Shown: positions 54,584 through 63,174 of the stretch, in pieces | Position numbering within the stretch: the stretch's first letter is position 1 | How the letters are laid out: each line of letters begins with the position of its first letter | Assembly: GCF_016806835.2 (NCBI RefSeq) | Contig: NZ_CP086114.1 | Span: 124,001-188,000 of the forward strand | From: Skermanella rosea | GTDB lineage: Bacteria; Pseudomonadota; Alphaproteobacteria; Azospirillales; Azospirillaceae | Direction: 5' to 3' | Length of the DNA stretch: 64,000 nucleotides | Program-made: the position numbers and the translations under genes | The notes under the pieces: generated by a model | What the model saw: only the letters and a program-made list of their open reading frames with translations | Told to the model about the DNA's origin: nothing | The model's database searches: none

Positions 54584-55912
54584 ATGGGAAGTCAGTATCG
54601 TAACGCCGACCGGCGCGACCGCAACAGCCGCGCCCTCATCATTCATCCCGTGCTCCAGGCCGAGGCGCAGACGCGCTCGCCGGAAGCCTGCCTGGAGGAG
54701 GCCGCCGGCCTCGCCCGGGCGATCGACCTGGAGGTGGCGCACGCCCGCACGGTCAAGGTCAACCGGCCGCAGCCGGCCACCCTGCTGGGCGGCGGCACCG
54801 TGGCCGAACTGGCGGCGCTGGTCGCCGACGCCGACGAGCAAGGCGAGCCGATCGACCTGGTGGTCGTCGACCACGCGCTGTCGCCCGTGCAGCAGCGCAA
54901 CCTGGAACGGGAGCTGAAGGCCAAGGTGATCGACCGCACCGGCCTGATCCTGGAGATCTTCGGCGCCCGCGCCCGGACCCGCGAGGGTCAGCTCCAGGTC
55001 GAGCTGGCGGCGCTGAGCTACCAGCGTTCGCGGCTGGTCCGGTCCTGGACCCACTTGGAGCGGCAGCGCGGCGGCTTCGGCTTCATCGGCGGTCCCGGTG
55101 AAAGCCAGCTGGAGATCGACCGCCGGCTGATCGGCGACCGCATCGTCAAGCTGAAGCGTCAGCTGGAGGAGGTCCGCCGGACCCGCGGGTTGCACCGCAA
55201 GGCGCGCGCCCGGGTGCCCTATCCGGTGGTGGCGCTGGTGGGATACACCAACGCCGGCAAGTCCACGCTGTTCAACCGCATGAGCGGGGCCGACGCGTTC
55301 GCCAAGGACCTGCTGTTCGCGACGCTCGACCCGGCGATGCGGTCGATCCGACTGCCGTCGGGCAGCAAGGTGATCGTGTCCGACACGGTGGGGTTCATCT
55401 CGGACCTCCCGACCTCGCTGGTGGCGGCGTTCCGCGCGACGCTGGAGGAGGTGCAGTCGGCCGACATCATCCTGCATGTCCGCGACGTCGCACACCCCGA
55501 CACGGAGGCCCAGAAGGCCGACGTGGAGGCGATCCTGAAGGACCTGGACATCGATCCGGAGACCGACCCGCGGGTGGTCGAGGTGCTGAACAAGATCGAC
55601 CTTCTGGAACCGGCCGAGCGCGACGCCGTGCTGGTCCGGAACGGCGGGGCGGCGGCGGTTCCGGTCTCCGCCGTGACGGGCGAGGGCCTGGATCGGCTGT
55701 TCGAGGTGCTCGACGGGCACCGGACGGCGGGCCGCCAAGTGATCGACGTGGACGTGGACCTGGCCGACGGTGCCACGCTGTCCTGGCTCTATGCCCGGGG
55801 CGAGGTGCTGGACCGGCGCGACGACGAGGGGCAGGCCCATCTCCGCGTCGCGATGGAGCCCGCCCATCTGGCCCGGTTCGCCGGGATGGCCGGGCAGGCG
55901 GCCCGCGCCTGA
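54584..55912 (+). CDS. hflX: GTPase HflX
   Basis: A 442-aa ribosome-splitting GTPase. The N-terminal HflX domain (about 15-185) carries the conserved glycine-rich segment FGFIGGPGESQLEIDRR and is followed by the G domain with Walker A GYTNAGKST (about 222-230), G3 DTVGF (about 266-270) and G4 NKID (about 342-345). In many bacteria hflX follows hfq, but here it follows an RNase J-like gene by 20 bp, suggesting a linked RNA-quality or ribosome-rescue role. The start has no strong ribosome site, so coupling to the upstream gene is likely. Confidence 0.93.
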   Translation: MGSQYRNADRRDRNSRALIIHPVLQAEAQTRSPEACLEEAAGLARAIDLEVAHARTVKVNRPQPATLLGGGTVAELAALVADADEQGEPIDLVVVDHALSPVQQRNLERELKAKVIDRTGLILEIFGARARTREGQLQVELAALSYQRSRLVRSWTHLERQRGGFGFIGGPGESQLEIDRRLIGDRIVKLKRQLEEVRRTRGLHRKARARVPYPVVALVGYTNAGKSTLFNRMSGADAFAKDLLFATLDPAMRSIRLPSGSKVIVSDTVGFISDLPTSLVAAFRATLEEVQSADIILHVRDVAHPDTEAQKADVEAILKDLDIDPETDPRVVEVLNKIDLLEPAERDAVLVRNGGAAAVPVSAVTGEGLDRLFEVLDGHRTAGRQVIDVDVDLADGATLSWLYARGEVLDRRDDEGQAHLRVAMEPAHLARFAGMAGQAARA

Positions 55913-55996
55913 GGAACTGGTGAAAAAACCTGGCCGGGCAGTCTTGCACCGGTTCCGGCCGGGTTCCACATATCAGTTACTGTCGCAACAACAGAA

Positions 55997-56084
55997 AGGA
56001 GGTGATCTTGTGTCTAATTGTTCAAAGCCGCGGTCGTCGGTCACAGTGACCAAGGTCTTCGCCTCCGGCGGGATCTACGCGTAA
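55997..56084 (+). CDS. 24-aa peptide gene with near-perfect Shine-Dalgarno
   Basis: AGAAAGGAGGTGATC (55994-56007 approximately) is complementary to the very 3' end of 16S rRNA along its full length and lies 7 nt before a GTG at 56010. The reading frame encodes 24 residues: MSNCSKPRSSV, then TVTKVFASGGIYA, ending with TAA. It contains one Cys and no strong hydrophobic segment. It follows hflX by about 95 bp and is closed by its own hairpin terminator at 56132. It may be a regulatory leader peptide or a very short functional protein. No family is recognised. Confidence 0.55.
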
Positions 56085-56131
56085 TACTGCGTCGCATCGT
56101 GGTCCTTGACCGGGCCGTGGTTTGACAATTG

Positions 56132-56157
56132 AAAGGCCGCCCTTCGGGGCGGCCTTT
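56132..56157 (+). terminator. Intrinsic terminator after the peptide gene
   Basis: AAAGGCCGCCC-TTCG-GGGCGGCCTTT folds into an 11-bp stem with a stable TTCG loop and is followed by CTGTTTG. It would end the hflX-peptide transcript. A very similar hairpin stands at 57684. Confidence 0.85.
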
Positions 56158-56229
56158 CTGTTTGTCGGCGGACAGTATTCCGGGCGCGCCTGTTCCTCAC
56201 CGGGTCGGCTTGGTCGTACCGGCCGAGGT

Positions 56230-56829
56230 TCAGGCTTCGAGCGCCGCCACCCGCTTCCGGAAGGCCGATGCATCGGCTTCGTTCTCGAACCAGATCGACA
56301 GGGTGCCGAAATCCATGTAGTACCGGCCGGCGTTCGCGAGGTCGAGCAGGTTGCGGATCCGTTGCAGGAACCACTCGTAGTCATCGCTCCAGTACGCATG
56401 ATCCAGCAGGAAGCCGAAGCTCACCTCGAATGCCTTGGCGCCCTTTCCGGTATCGGCAAGAGAGTTGTATATCCTGCTGGCGATCAGGCGGTCCCGCTCC
56501 CGCCGCATCCATTTCAGATGACACCAGAGAGTGTTGGAACGCCCCCGCTCGGTGCCCGTCTCGCAGAGGTCGCGATCGCCGACCAGCCATTCCAGGGTGC
56601 GCTCGCACTCCTCCCCGATGATCATGATGTCGCGTTCCGTAAAGGCCGACCCCGCGTGGACCTCGTCACCGAACAGGTCCATCGAAAGCCGCCCAGCCTG
56701 AGGGCATCGGCCGTCCTCCGGGTCCCAGCAATAGATTCCCAGAGCTTTGACCCGCATCGCTCCCAGGGCGGCGGGATGCACCATCCCGCTTCGCCTCCCC
56801 AAGGCGACAGGCAAATCAAACGCCGCCAT
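56230..56829 (-). CDS. Hypothetical protein
   Basis: A 199-aa soluble protein rich in Arg, Asp, Trp and Tyr with a Cys pair near the N-terminus (GIYCWDPEDGRCPQAGR). The C-terminal half is helical with aromatic residues (YYMDFGTLSIWFENEADASAF). No family is recognised. GAGGAGGAG precedes the ATG. It is co-directional with the small gene at 56859-57089, 29 bp away, so the two may be expressed together. The name of the system is unknown; nothing suggests membrane or DNA binding. Confidence 0.6.
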   Translation of the reverse strand: MAAFDLPVALGRRSGMVHPAALGAMRVKALGIYCWDPEDGRCPQAGRLSMDLFGDEVHAGSAFTERDIMIIGEECERTLEWLVGDRDLCETGTERGRSNTLWCHLKWMRRERDRLIASRIYNSLADTGKGAKAFEVSFGFLLDHAYWSDDYEWFLQRIRNLLDLANAGRYYMDFGTLSIWFENEADASAFRKRVAALEA

Positions 56830-56858
56830 GGCGCTCCTCCTCGGAAAACAGCTCGGTA

Positions 56859-57089
56859 TTATCGTGGCGGTCCAGCCTTCAGGAAGCCGCTTTGCGGATC
56901 GCGGATCACGGCACCCTCATCGAGAGCGATCTGGACGGCCTCATAGTCGGCCACCAGCACTTTGCCCCAGTCGTCGGTCGTGACGTACGGGATCGCCTCG
57001 TCGCTCGCCCTGACCGGCATCCCCGCGGGACCGACCAGACGTGCGATCCTTCGAGCTGCCTCACTCTTCCCATCTATCTGATCTGCCAT
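56859..57089 (-). CDS. Hypothetical protein
   Basis: A 76-aa protein, probably the first gene of a two-gene unit with 56230-56829. It contains a GPAGMPVRASDEAIPYVTTDD stretch (read in two parts) with no recognised motif. ATG 57089 has GGGGAA 6 nt upstream and is preferred over an in-frame ATG at 57101 without one. It could be an antitoxin or a small regulator by size and position, but this is not supported by sequence. Confidence 0.5.
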   Translation of the reverse strand: MADQIDGKSEAARRIARLVGPAGMPVRASDEAIPYVTTDDWGKVLVADYEAVQIALDEGAVIRDPQSGFLKAGPPR

Positions 57090-57323
57090 GGGGTTCCCCA
57101 TTGCGAATGGCTGAATGACATTGTGCGCCGCACCTGATCGGGGAGGCGTAACAGGCAGGAAGCGGAAGTGTTGCAGATATGTGAAATTCTTCTGCGCTGG
57201 AATTACTGGCTAATTAAAAGTAAAAAATCGGGAAAGCCTATGCGATGCCGTCCCGACTACTTTTCTTGACTCTGTGACGCATACCCTGGCGACTGGTCGA
57301 AATGCCGTTGAACGATGCCGTAG

Positions 57324-57665
57324 CACACGCAGGAGACGGTCTCCAGCGTGCTGGCCTATGTCGCGCGGCAGGCGGTCGAAACCTACGGCCGGCTTCGGCC
57401 CCGGGAAATGCTGGACGGGCTCGGCATGGCCGAGATCACGCCCGGGCCGCTGATCATGGTGGTCCAGTTCGCAGGCTTCATGGACGCGTTCCGGGACCCG
57501 GGGGCGTTGTCGCCGACGCTGGCGGGCACGCTTGGCGGCCTGCTGACCACCTGGGTCACGTTCGTGTCGTGCTTCCTGTGGATATTCCTGGGCGCGCCGT
57601 TCGTCGAGGCGCTGCGGCGGTCGCCGGCATACTCTACTACTCGGTCACGGGGTTCGCCGGCTAAA
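57324..57665 (+). pseudogene. chrA: Internal fragment of chromate transporter ChrA
   Basis: About 95 codons match the middle of ChrA: AYVARQAVETYGRL, MAEITPGPLIMVVQFAGFM, LGGLLTTWVTFVSCFLWI and the FLGAPFVEALRR segment. A full ChrA has about 390-450 aa with 10-12 helices; both ends are gone and the frame degenerates after the ALRR motif. It is not functional. It lies in a decay zone with an IS6 fragment 1.3 kb away. Confidence 0.75.
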
Positions 57666-57683
57666 GCGGGTTCCGATCAGGGT

Positions 57684-57701
57684 GCCGCCCTTCGCGGCGG
57701 C
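57684..57701. terminator. Hairpin after the chrA fragment
   Basis: GCCGCC-CTTCGC-GGCGGC followed by CTTTCTGTTT is very similar in sequence to the terminator at 56132, as if duplicated. It probably ends transcription of the former chrA gene. Confidence 0.6.
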
Positions 57702-57790
57702 CTTTCTGTTTCGGGGCACTGCAGCAGTTCCGGCCATGCACTGTTGACAGGTCGGATTTTCGTGTCTCGCCTTGTTACGGAAAAACCCCG

Positions 57791-58660
57791 ATGCCGTTGC
57801 GGAAGATCACGGTTCACCTTACCGGCGACACATCGGACCAGATGGCGTTGCAGAGTGCATTCCAGATCGCGGCCAGGTTCCGGTGCCGCGTCGATGCGCT
57901 CTTTGTCTGGCCCGACGAATTCGAGGAGCCCTATGCCGCCGACGGCCCCGGATTGCTCTCGGACGTTTTCATATCCGCGGGGCAGGACGACGCCGAGCCA
58001 CGATACCGGCTGACCAGGCGCTATTTCCACGCGGCCTGCGCCGAATCCGGTTTCCGGGAGGCCGAAGCCCACATGCCCGACGGCGATCCGACAGCCCGCC
58101 TGCGGAAGGTGGTCGGCCCCCCGGAGTCCGTCGCCATCGAGGCTCGCGCATCCGATCTGGTCGTGTTCGCCCATCACGGCCCGAGCGCCGATGCCGGCGC
58201 GGTGGAGGCTCGCAGGGCCGCCATCTCGATCGCCGGGCGGCCGGTGCTGCTCTGCCCGCCGGTCCTGAGGGAAGGCATGGGCGACGTGATCCTGGTCGCC
58301 TGGAACAGCACCGAGCACGCGACACGGGCGATCGCCGGAGCCTTGCCGTTCCTGTGCGCCGCGCGGGAGGTCCATGTCCTGACGGTCAGCGCTCATCACC
58401 CGGGCTCCGGACCGGATCACGTCCGATGCGGCCTGATGGTCGAGTACCTGAGGCTGCACGGCATCAAGGCCAGGGATGCCGAGGTGGTGCAGGCGGGATC
58501 CTCGGTGGCCGCGACCCTCCTCGCGGCGGCCGAACGGGTCCGCGCCGACCTGCTGGTCATGGGATGCTCGGGCAAAGGGCGGTTGAGCGAATTCGTTCTT
58601 GGCAACGTGTCGCGCGACGTCATTGCCCAGGCGACGCTGCCCTTGTTGGTCGCCCATTGA
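57791..58660 (+). CDS. Universal stress protein (UspA family, two-domain)
   Basis: A 289-aa protein with two Usp domains (about 1-155 and 155-289). The C-terminal domain has the ATP-binding motif G-x2-G-x9-G-S/T in MGCSGKGRLSEFVLGNVSRD, so it probably binds ATP. The N-terminal domain is degenerate. Such tandem Usp proteins support survival under oxidative or growth-arrest stress; the mechanism is unknown. There is no signal peptide. It is flanked by the broken chrA gene and the IS6 remnant. Confidence 0.85.
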   Translation: MPLRKITVHLTGDTSDQMALQSAFQIAARFRCRVDALFVWPDEFEEPYAADGPGLLSDVFISAGQDDAEPRYRLTRRYFHAACAESGFREAEAHMPDGDPTARLRKVVGPPESVAIEARASDLVVFAHHGPSADAGAVEARRAAISIAGRPVLLCPPVLREGMGDVILVAWNSTEHATRAIAGALPFLCAAREVHVLTVSAHHPGSGPDHVRCGLMVEYLRLHGIKARDAEVVQAGSSVAATLLAAAERVRADLLVMGCSGKGRLSEFVLGNVSRDVIAQATLPLLVAH

Positions 58661-58700
58661 CCGGAGCGCCCAGCCAACCTGGATCAGGTGCCGGCACGTG

Positions 58701-58895
58701 ACGGGCATACTCCTGACCAAACTTGAGGCCCCGCTGCCGGAACGTCTCGTGGCTGACCACGATGCCGCGGAAGGCCAGCATCTCCTCGACCATCCGAAGG
58801 CTCAGGGGAAAGCGAAAGTACAGCCAGACGGTATAGCTGATCAGATCCGGAGGGAAGCGGTGGCCGGCGTAAAAGGACTTGGTCGAGCTCGTCAT
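58701..58895 (-). mobile_element. IS6-family transposase N-terminal remnant
   Basis: About 65 codons match the start of IS6-family transposases: GHRFPPDLISYTVWLYFRFP, LSLRMVEEMLAFRGIVVSHE and TFRQRGLKFG, the N-terminal zinc-finger/HTH region. The DDE catalytic part is missing, so the fragment is inactive. It points to earlier transposition in the chrA-usp area. Confidence 0.75.
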
Positions 58896-59198
58896 GCCGA
58901 CCTCATAACCAACCCGAGCTGCCCAGGCAACCTGACCCGCCGCCAACTTGACGATACCCCTGCGAGGGCTAGGATGCTCGCCTTTCCTCCGCAGCCCCTG
59001 GTTCACCCTCCGGAGGCCCTTCAGATCTTCGAAGTAAGGGCAGCGTCAAGCGCCCCCTATATACGCAAACGGAAGCGGCTGCCTGACGCATGATTTCTCA
59101 AAATAGTATATCCAAGCTTGGAAAAGTGCGATCATGTCACCGAACGATTGACGGAGTTGTCGATGATGGGAGCCGCGCACCAGAAGGAGTCAATGAAG

Positions 59199-59678
59199 AT
59201 GCGAGTAACGACGTATGCGGGCTTTGCCCTTTCGGCTCTCGTGGTTTTCAATACCGATGTCGCTGTGGCGCAGCAGACCATCCGAGGCTGCGAAATAAAG
59301 CCTCGCACGGGTTGCGCGGGGGGTGACCTCTCCGGACAAAATCTGTTGAATGCAGACTTGGCCGGTGCCGATCTGTCAAATGCGAACTTGTCCGGAGCCG
59401 ATCTCCGTGGGGCGGATCTATACCGGGCGGATCTGTCAGGTGCCGATCTTTCGAATGCGAACCTGTCCAATGCGATACTAAATCGCTCTGACTTGTCTGG
59501 CGCGAACCTTTCCGGCGCCGATCTTACCGCGTCCCAGATCCGCGCCGCCGATATGAGCCGGGCAAACCTCACCGGCGCCGACCTCAAGCGCGTCGAGTTG
59601 ACCTACACCAATTTGACGGGGGTTACCTGGGTGGACGGACGCACCTGCGCGGAAGGATCAAGTGGTGACTGCAAGTGA
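59199..59678 (+). CDS. Secreted pentapeptide-repeat protein
   Basis: A 159-aa protein with an N-terminal signal peptide (about residues 1-27, ending DVAVAQQ) and a run of pentapeptide repeats A(D/N)LXX from about residue 55 to 135 ([20 protein letters not shown] and similar). These fold as a right-handed quadrilateral beta helix. A Cys is present near residue 34 and another near the C-terminus. The function of exported pentapeptide-repeat proteins is unclear; some protect DNA gyrase, but a periplasmic one would not. AAGGAG lies 9 nt before ATG 59199, with an in-frame ATG at 59193. Confidence 0.85.
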   Translation: MRVTTYAGFALSALVVFNTDVAVAQQTIRGCEIKPRTGCAGGDLSGQNLLNADLAGADLSNANLSGADLRGADLYRADLSGADLSNANLSNAILNRSDLSGANLSGADLTASQIRAADMSRANLTGADLKRVELTYTNLTGVTWVDGRTCAEGSSGDCK

Positions 59679-59712
59679 CTCGGTGAAATGATCAGGCCTC
59701 TATACAATCCTA

Positions 59713-60180
59713 TCAGGCCGCTGGCGCCGCACTCTCCAGCTCCGCAATCCTCCGCCGCAATGACTTCATCTCCTCGAAGTGCGCCGTGCTGTCGCGCATG
59801 ATGGAGGCCATTCCGATCGCGGTCCCGTGCCCGTCGCGCAGCATCACGATGGTGAACTCGACCGAGATCCGTCGGCCGTCCTCTGTCAGCGCCGGGACCG
59901 ACAGAAGATCGCCTTCGCCATAACGGCTGTGGCCTGTTTCCATGACATGCCGATAGCCTTGCCAATGCCGGGCCCTGAGCTTCTCAGGAATGATCAGGTC
60001 GAGTAACTGACCCACGGCCTCCACGGCATCGAAGCCGAAGATGCGGGTGGCTCCAGGGTTCCAGAACACGATCCTGCCCTCAGCATCCGACACCACGATG
60101 GCGTCCGACGAGGTTTGGAGAAGCGCTTCCAGCACAGAAGGGCCGGTCAGCACGGGCGTGTTTCCAGCATTATGTGTCAT
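59713..60180 (-). CDS. PAS domain protein
   Basis: A 155-aa protein with a single PAS domain (about 14-130): LLQTSSDAIVVSDAEGRIVFW, PGATRIFGFDAVEAVGQ, and a C-terminal strand set followed by a short helix (FEEMKSLRRRIAELES). There is no output domain. The ATGA overlap with metB implies translational coupling, so the PAS protein may sense a redox or small-molecule signal for the sulfur assimilation operon. Many such proteins bind haem or FAD but no ligand residue is evident. Confidence 0.85.
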   Translation of the reverse strand: MTHNAGNTPVLTGPSVLEALLQTSSDAIVVSDAEGRIVFWNPGATRIFGFDAVEAVGQLLDLIIPEKLRARHWQGYRHVMETGHSRYGEGDLLSVPALTEDGRRISVEFTIVMLRDGHGTAIGMASIMRDSTAHFEEMKSLRRRIAELESAAPAA

Positions 60181-61361
60181 CGCGCCCAGGCCTCCGCTTC
60201 GCTTTCAGCGCATCGTAGCGCCTGCGCCAAATCCCCCAGAAGGTCACCTTCGCTCTCGAGCCCGACCGACAACCTTAACAGTGTGTCCGTGATCCCGGCA
60301 GTGCGCCTTGCCTGCGGGTCCATGTTGGCATGGGTCATGGTCGCCGGATGAGCCACAAGGCTTTCGATGCCGCCGAGGGATTCGGCGAGGGTGAAGATAC
60401 GAACCGCGTTGACGAAACGTCGAACTTCTTCGAGCCCGCCCCTGAGTTCGAAGCTGAGCATGGCGCCGAAACCGCGCTGCTGTGTCCTGGCGGTCTCGTG
60501 GCTAGGATGGGACGGTAGTCCAGGATAGTGGACGGCCTTCACCTGCGGCTGCGCGTCAAGGAAGGCGGCGACCGCCCCGGCGTTCCGCTGCTGGGTCTCG
60601 ACACGGGGGAACAGCGTTCGCATCCCTCTCAGCGTCTGGTAGGCGTCGAACGGGGCCCCCGTCACGCCGGTAACATTTGCCCACGCCGCGAGAGCAGCGG
60701 CGTCCCCGGCATTGGCGGCGATCACAGCACCGCCAACGATATCCGAGTGGCCGTTGAGGTATTTTGTGGTGGAATGAATAACGAAGTCGGCGCCGAGCTT
60801 GATTGGCTGCTGCAGGGCAGGGGACAGAAAGGTGTTGTCCACGGCGACGGCTGCCCCCGCCGCCTTGGCCCTTCTTGCGACGGCGGCGATATCAACGACA
60901 CGCATGAGCGGATTGCTGGGTGTTTCCATGAGCACCAGCTTCGGCCGGCCCGTCGTGAGGGCCATGTCGAGAACGGCGGCATCGTTCTGGTCGATGAACA
61001 CGACTTCGAACTGGCCCTTCGCCGCACGGAGGCTGAGCAGGCGGTGGGTGCCGCCGTAACAGTCATGCGGCGCCACCACGCGCTCGCCCGGCTCAAGGCG
61101 GGACAAGATCAGGTCTATGGCGGCCATGCCGCTCGAGACGACGACCGCCCCCGCACCGCCCTCGAGCTTGGCGAGCGTGTCGGCAAGCTGGTCGCGTGTC
61201 GGATTGCGGGTACGGGAATAGTCATAAGCTCCAGGCTGCTCAAATCCCTCGAACTTGTAGCTGCTCGCGAGATAAATCGGCGGCGCCACTGCTCCGAAGG
61301 CCGCATCCTCGCCGACGCCGTTAGCGGCGGCGATGGTCTGTGGTGACCTGGTGTCCGTCAT
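60177..61361 (-). CDS. metB: Cystathionine gamma-synthase/lyase (PLP-dependent)
   Basis: A 394-aa enzyme of the Cys/Met metabolism PLP family. The N-terminal YSRTRNPTRDQLADTLAKLEG, the PLP-lysine segment HSTTKYLNGHSDIVGG (Lys about 200), and SNPLMRVVDI are all conserved, and the residue pattern fits cystathionine gamma-synthase or gamma-lyase. It lies 53 bp after cysI in the same direction and overlaps the PAS gene by 4 bp. The operon order cysJ-cysI-metB-PAS suggests sulfide is passed on to cystathionine or homocysteine synthesis. Confidence 0.88.
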   Translation of the reverse strand: MTDTRSPQTIAAANGVGEDAAFGAVAPPIYLASSYKFEGFEQPGAYDYSRTRNPTRDQLADTLAKLEGGAGAVVVSSGMAAIDLILSRLEPGERVVAPHDCYGGTHRLLSLRAAKGQFEVVFIDQNDAAVLDMALTTGRPKLVLMETPSNPLMRVVDIAAVARRAKAAGAAVAVDNTFLSPALQQPIKLGADFVIHSTTKYLNGHSDIVGGAVIAANAGDAAALAAWANVTGVTGAPFDAYQTLRGMRTLFPRVETQQRNAGAVAAFLDAQPQVKAVHYPGLPSHPSHETARTQQRGFGAMLSFELRGGLEEVRRFVNAVRIFTLAESLGGIESLVAHPATMTHANMDPQARRTAGITDTLLRLSVGLESEGDLLGDLAQALRCAESEAEAWAR

Positions 61362-61414
61362 GTTCCTCGTCCCCTCTCCCTTTTCCCTGTGTGGATCCCG
61401 TCCCGCTCACCGGA

Positions 61415-63148
61415 TCAGTCATTGAAGTCCCGCCCGGCCTTGACCTCCTTCACGTAGCCGGCACGGATGACGAAATCGCCGAAATGCTCATTTTCGAGCC
61501 GTTCGCGTGCGTAATGGCCGAGCGTGGTGTCGAGTGCGGCGAGAATTGCGTCTTCCCCGACGTTCTCGAGATACATCCGGTTGAGCCTCTGGCCGTGAAA
61601 GCCGCCGCCCAGATAAAGGTTGTACTTGCCCGGTGCCCGCCCGGAAAGACCGATCTCGGCGATGTAGGGCCGCGAACAGCCGTTCGGACACCCGCTCATG
61701 CGGATGGTGATGGGCTCGTCGATAAGGTGATGGCAGTCGAGAAGCGTCTCTATCCTGGTCAAAAGCGAGGGCAGGTAGCGCTCGCTCTCCGCCATGGCGA
61801 GACCACAGGTCGGCAGTGCGACGCAGGCCATCGAATTGAGCCGCAAGGCGCTGCGCCGGTTGAGTCCGGACAATCCATGCTTCTCCAGCAGCCGCTCAAC
61901 ATCGGGCCGCTTCTCATCCGAGATTTGCGCGATCGTCAGGTTCTGGTTCGGCGTCAGCCGGAACGTGCCGTCGTGGATTTCCGCGACGGCTCGAAGGCCG
62001 TCCATCAAAGGTCTACCGGGCAGGTTGGCGATGCGTCCATTCTCGATGAAGAGTGTCACATGGTGGCGGCCATCCTCGCCAGTCTCCCAGCCGAGGGCAT
62101 CGCCGTTCGAGACGAAGTTGTACGAGCGTGCAGCATCCAGCCCAAAGCCCAGCCGCCGCTCGATCTCGCTCTTGATCCAGTCGAGGCCCCTGTCGTCGAT
62201 CGTGTATTTGAACCGGGCGCGAGACCGGTCCTTGCGATCGCCGTAATCCCGCTGAACCCCCATGACCGCATCGCAGACTGCCAGAATGTCACCTGGCTTC
62301 ACAAAACCGATGAAATCGGCCAGACGCGGATATGTCGCGGGCGCCTGATCCGTGCGCCCCATGCCACCGCCGATCACAACGTTGAAACCCTTCAAGCCCG
62401 TTTCGTCAGCGATAGCGATGAACCCCAGATCCTGAGCGTAAACGTCGATATCGTTGATCGGCGGGATGGCGAAGCCGATCTTGAACTTCCGCGGCATATA
62501 GGTGCGCCCATAGAACGGTTCCTCTGGTTCGGAGGACGCCACGCGCTCCTGGCCATACCAGATCTCATGATACGCCCTCATCCGCGGGATGGCATGATCG
62601 CTGGCCCGCTTGGCCAAGTCATAAACTTCGGCATGCAGCGCGGACAGATGCGGATTGACGGAACACATCACACCGCGGGCATCGTCGCCGCACGCTGCGA
62701 TCGTGTCGAGCAATACATCATGGAGCCCCTGGAGCGTTGCTCTCAGATCGTGCTTGAGCAACCAGTGGAACTGGAAGGTTTGCCGCGTCGTCAGCCGCAG
62801 CGTCTCCTGGCCATAGGCGCGGGCAAGTTCGTCCATCTTCAGCCATTGTGCCGGTGTGCACACCCCCCCCGGAAGGCGTACGCGGGCCATGAATTGATAG
62901 GCGGGTTCGAGCTTCTGGCGCCTGCGCTCGTCACGCAGATCACGGTCATCCTGCTGATAGATGCCGTGAAACTTCATGAGCTTGGTATCGTTAGCCGAGA
63001 CGGCCCCCGTGAGACGGTCGAGCAGCCCCTGGGAGATCGTGCCGCGAAGATGGTCGCTCGACGCCTTCAGGCTTTCATCCGGGCCGAGACGATCCAGAGG
63101 CTGCGACAGGTCGCGGCTGCGGTCGGACGGTGAGAGGGTCACGGTCAT
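61415..63148 (-). CDS. cysI: Sulfite reductase hemoprotein beta-component
   Basis: A 577-aa NADPH sulfite reductase hemoprotein. The 4Fe-4S/sirohaem Cys ligands are present as ACVALPTCGLA (Cys-x5-Cys) and MSGCPNGCSRP (Cys-x3-Cys), with RLTTRQTFQFHWL at the sirohaem pocket. It takes electrons from CysJ and reduces sulfite to sulfide. ATG 63148 is chosen, with a possible start at 63169; both have weak ribosome sites. The start lies 27 bp after cysJ. Codon use is slightly lower in GC here than in the 6-23 kb region. Confidence 0.93.
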   Translation of the reverse strand: MTVTLSPSDRSRDLSQPLDRLGPDESLKASSDHLRGTISQGLLDRLTGAVSANDTKLMKFHGIYQQDDRDLRDERRRQKLEPAYQFMARVRLPGGVCTPAQWLKMDELARAYGQETLRLTTRQTFQFHWLLKHDLRATLQGLHDVLLDTIAACGDDARGVMCSVNPHLSALHAEVYDLAKRASDHAIPRMRAYHEIWYGQERVASSEPEEPFYGRTYMPRKFKIGFAIPPINDIDVYAQDLGFIAIADETGLKGFNVVIGGGMGRTDQAPATYPRLADFIGFVKPGDILAVCDAVMGVQRDYGDRKDRSRARFKYTIDDRGLDWIKSEIERRLGFGLDAARSYNFVSNGDALGWETGEDGRHHVTLFIENGRIANLPGRPLMDGLRAVAEIHDGTFRLTPNQNLTIAQISDEKRPDVERLLEKHGLSGLNRRSALRLNSMACVALPTCGLAMAESERYLPSLLTRIETLLDCHHLIDEPITIRMSGCPNGCSRPYIAEIGLSGRAPGKYNLYLGGGFHGQRLNRMYLENVGEDAILAALDTTLGHYARERLENEHFGDFVIRAGYVKEVKAGRDFND

Positions 63149-63174
63149 GTTGCTATTCTCAATAAACATAGGAC

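Noticed and set aside
55994-56012. Fragment of a 16S rRNA gene
   Set aside because: Only the complement of the last about 14 nt matches, which is what a Shine-Dalgarno sequence is; no further rRNA similarity.
59340-59610. Short tandem DNA repeats (CRISPR-like)
   Set aside because: They are the 15-bp periodicity of a pentapeptide-repeat coding sequence, not an array.
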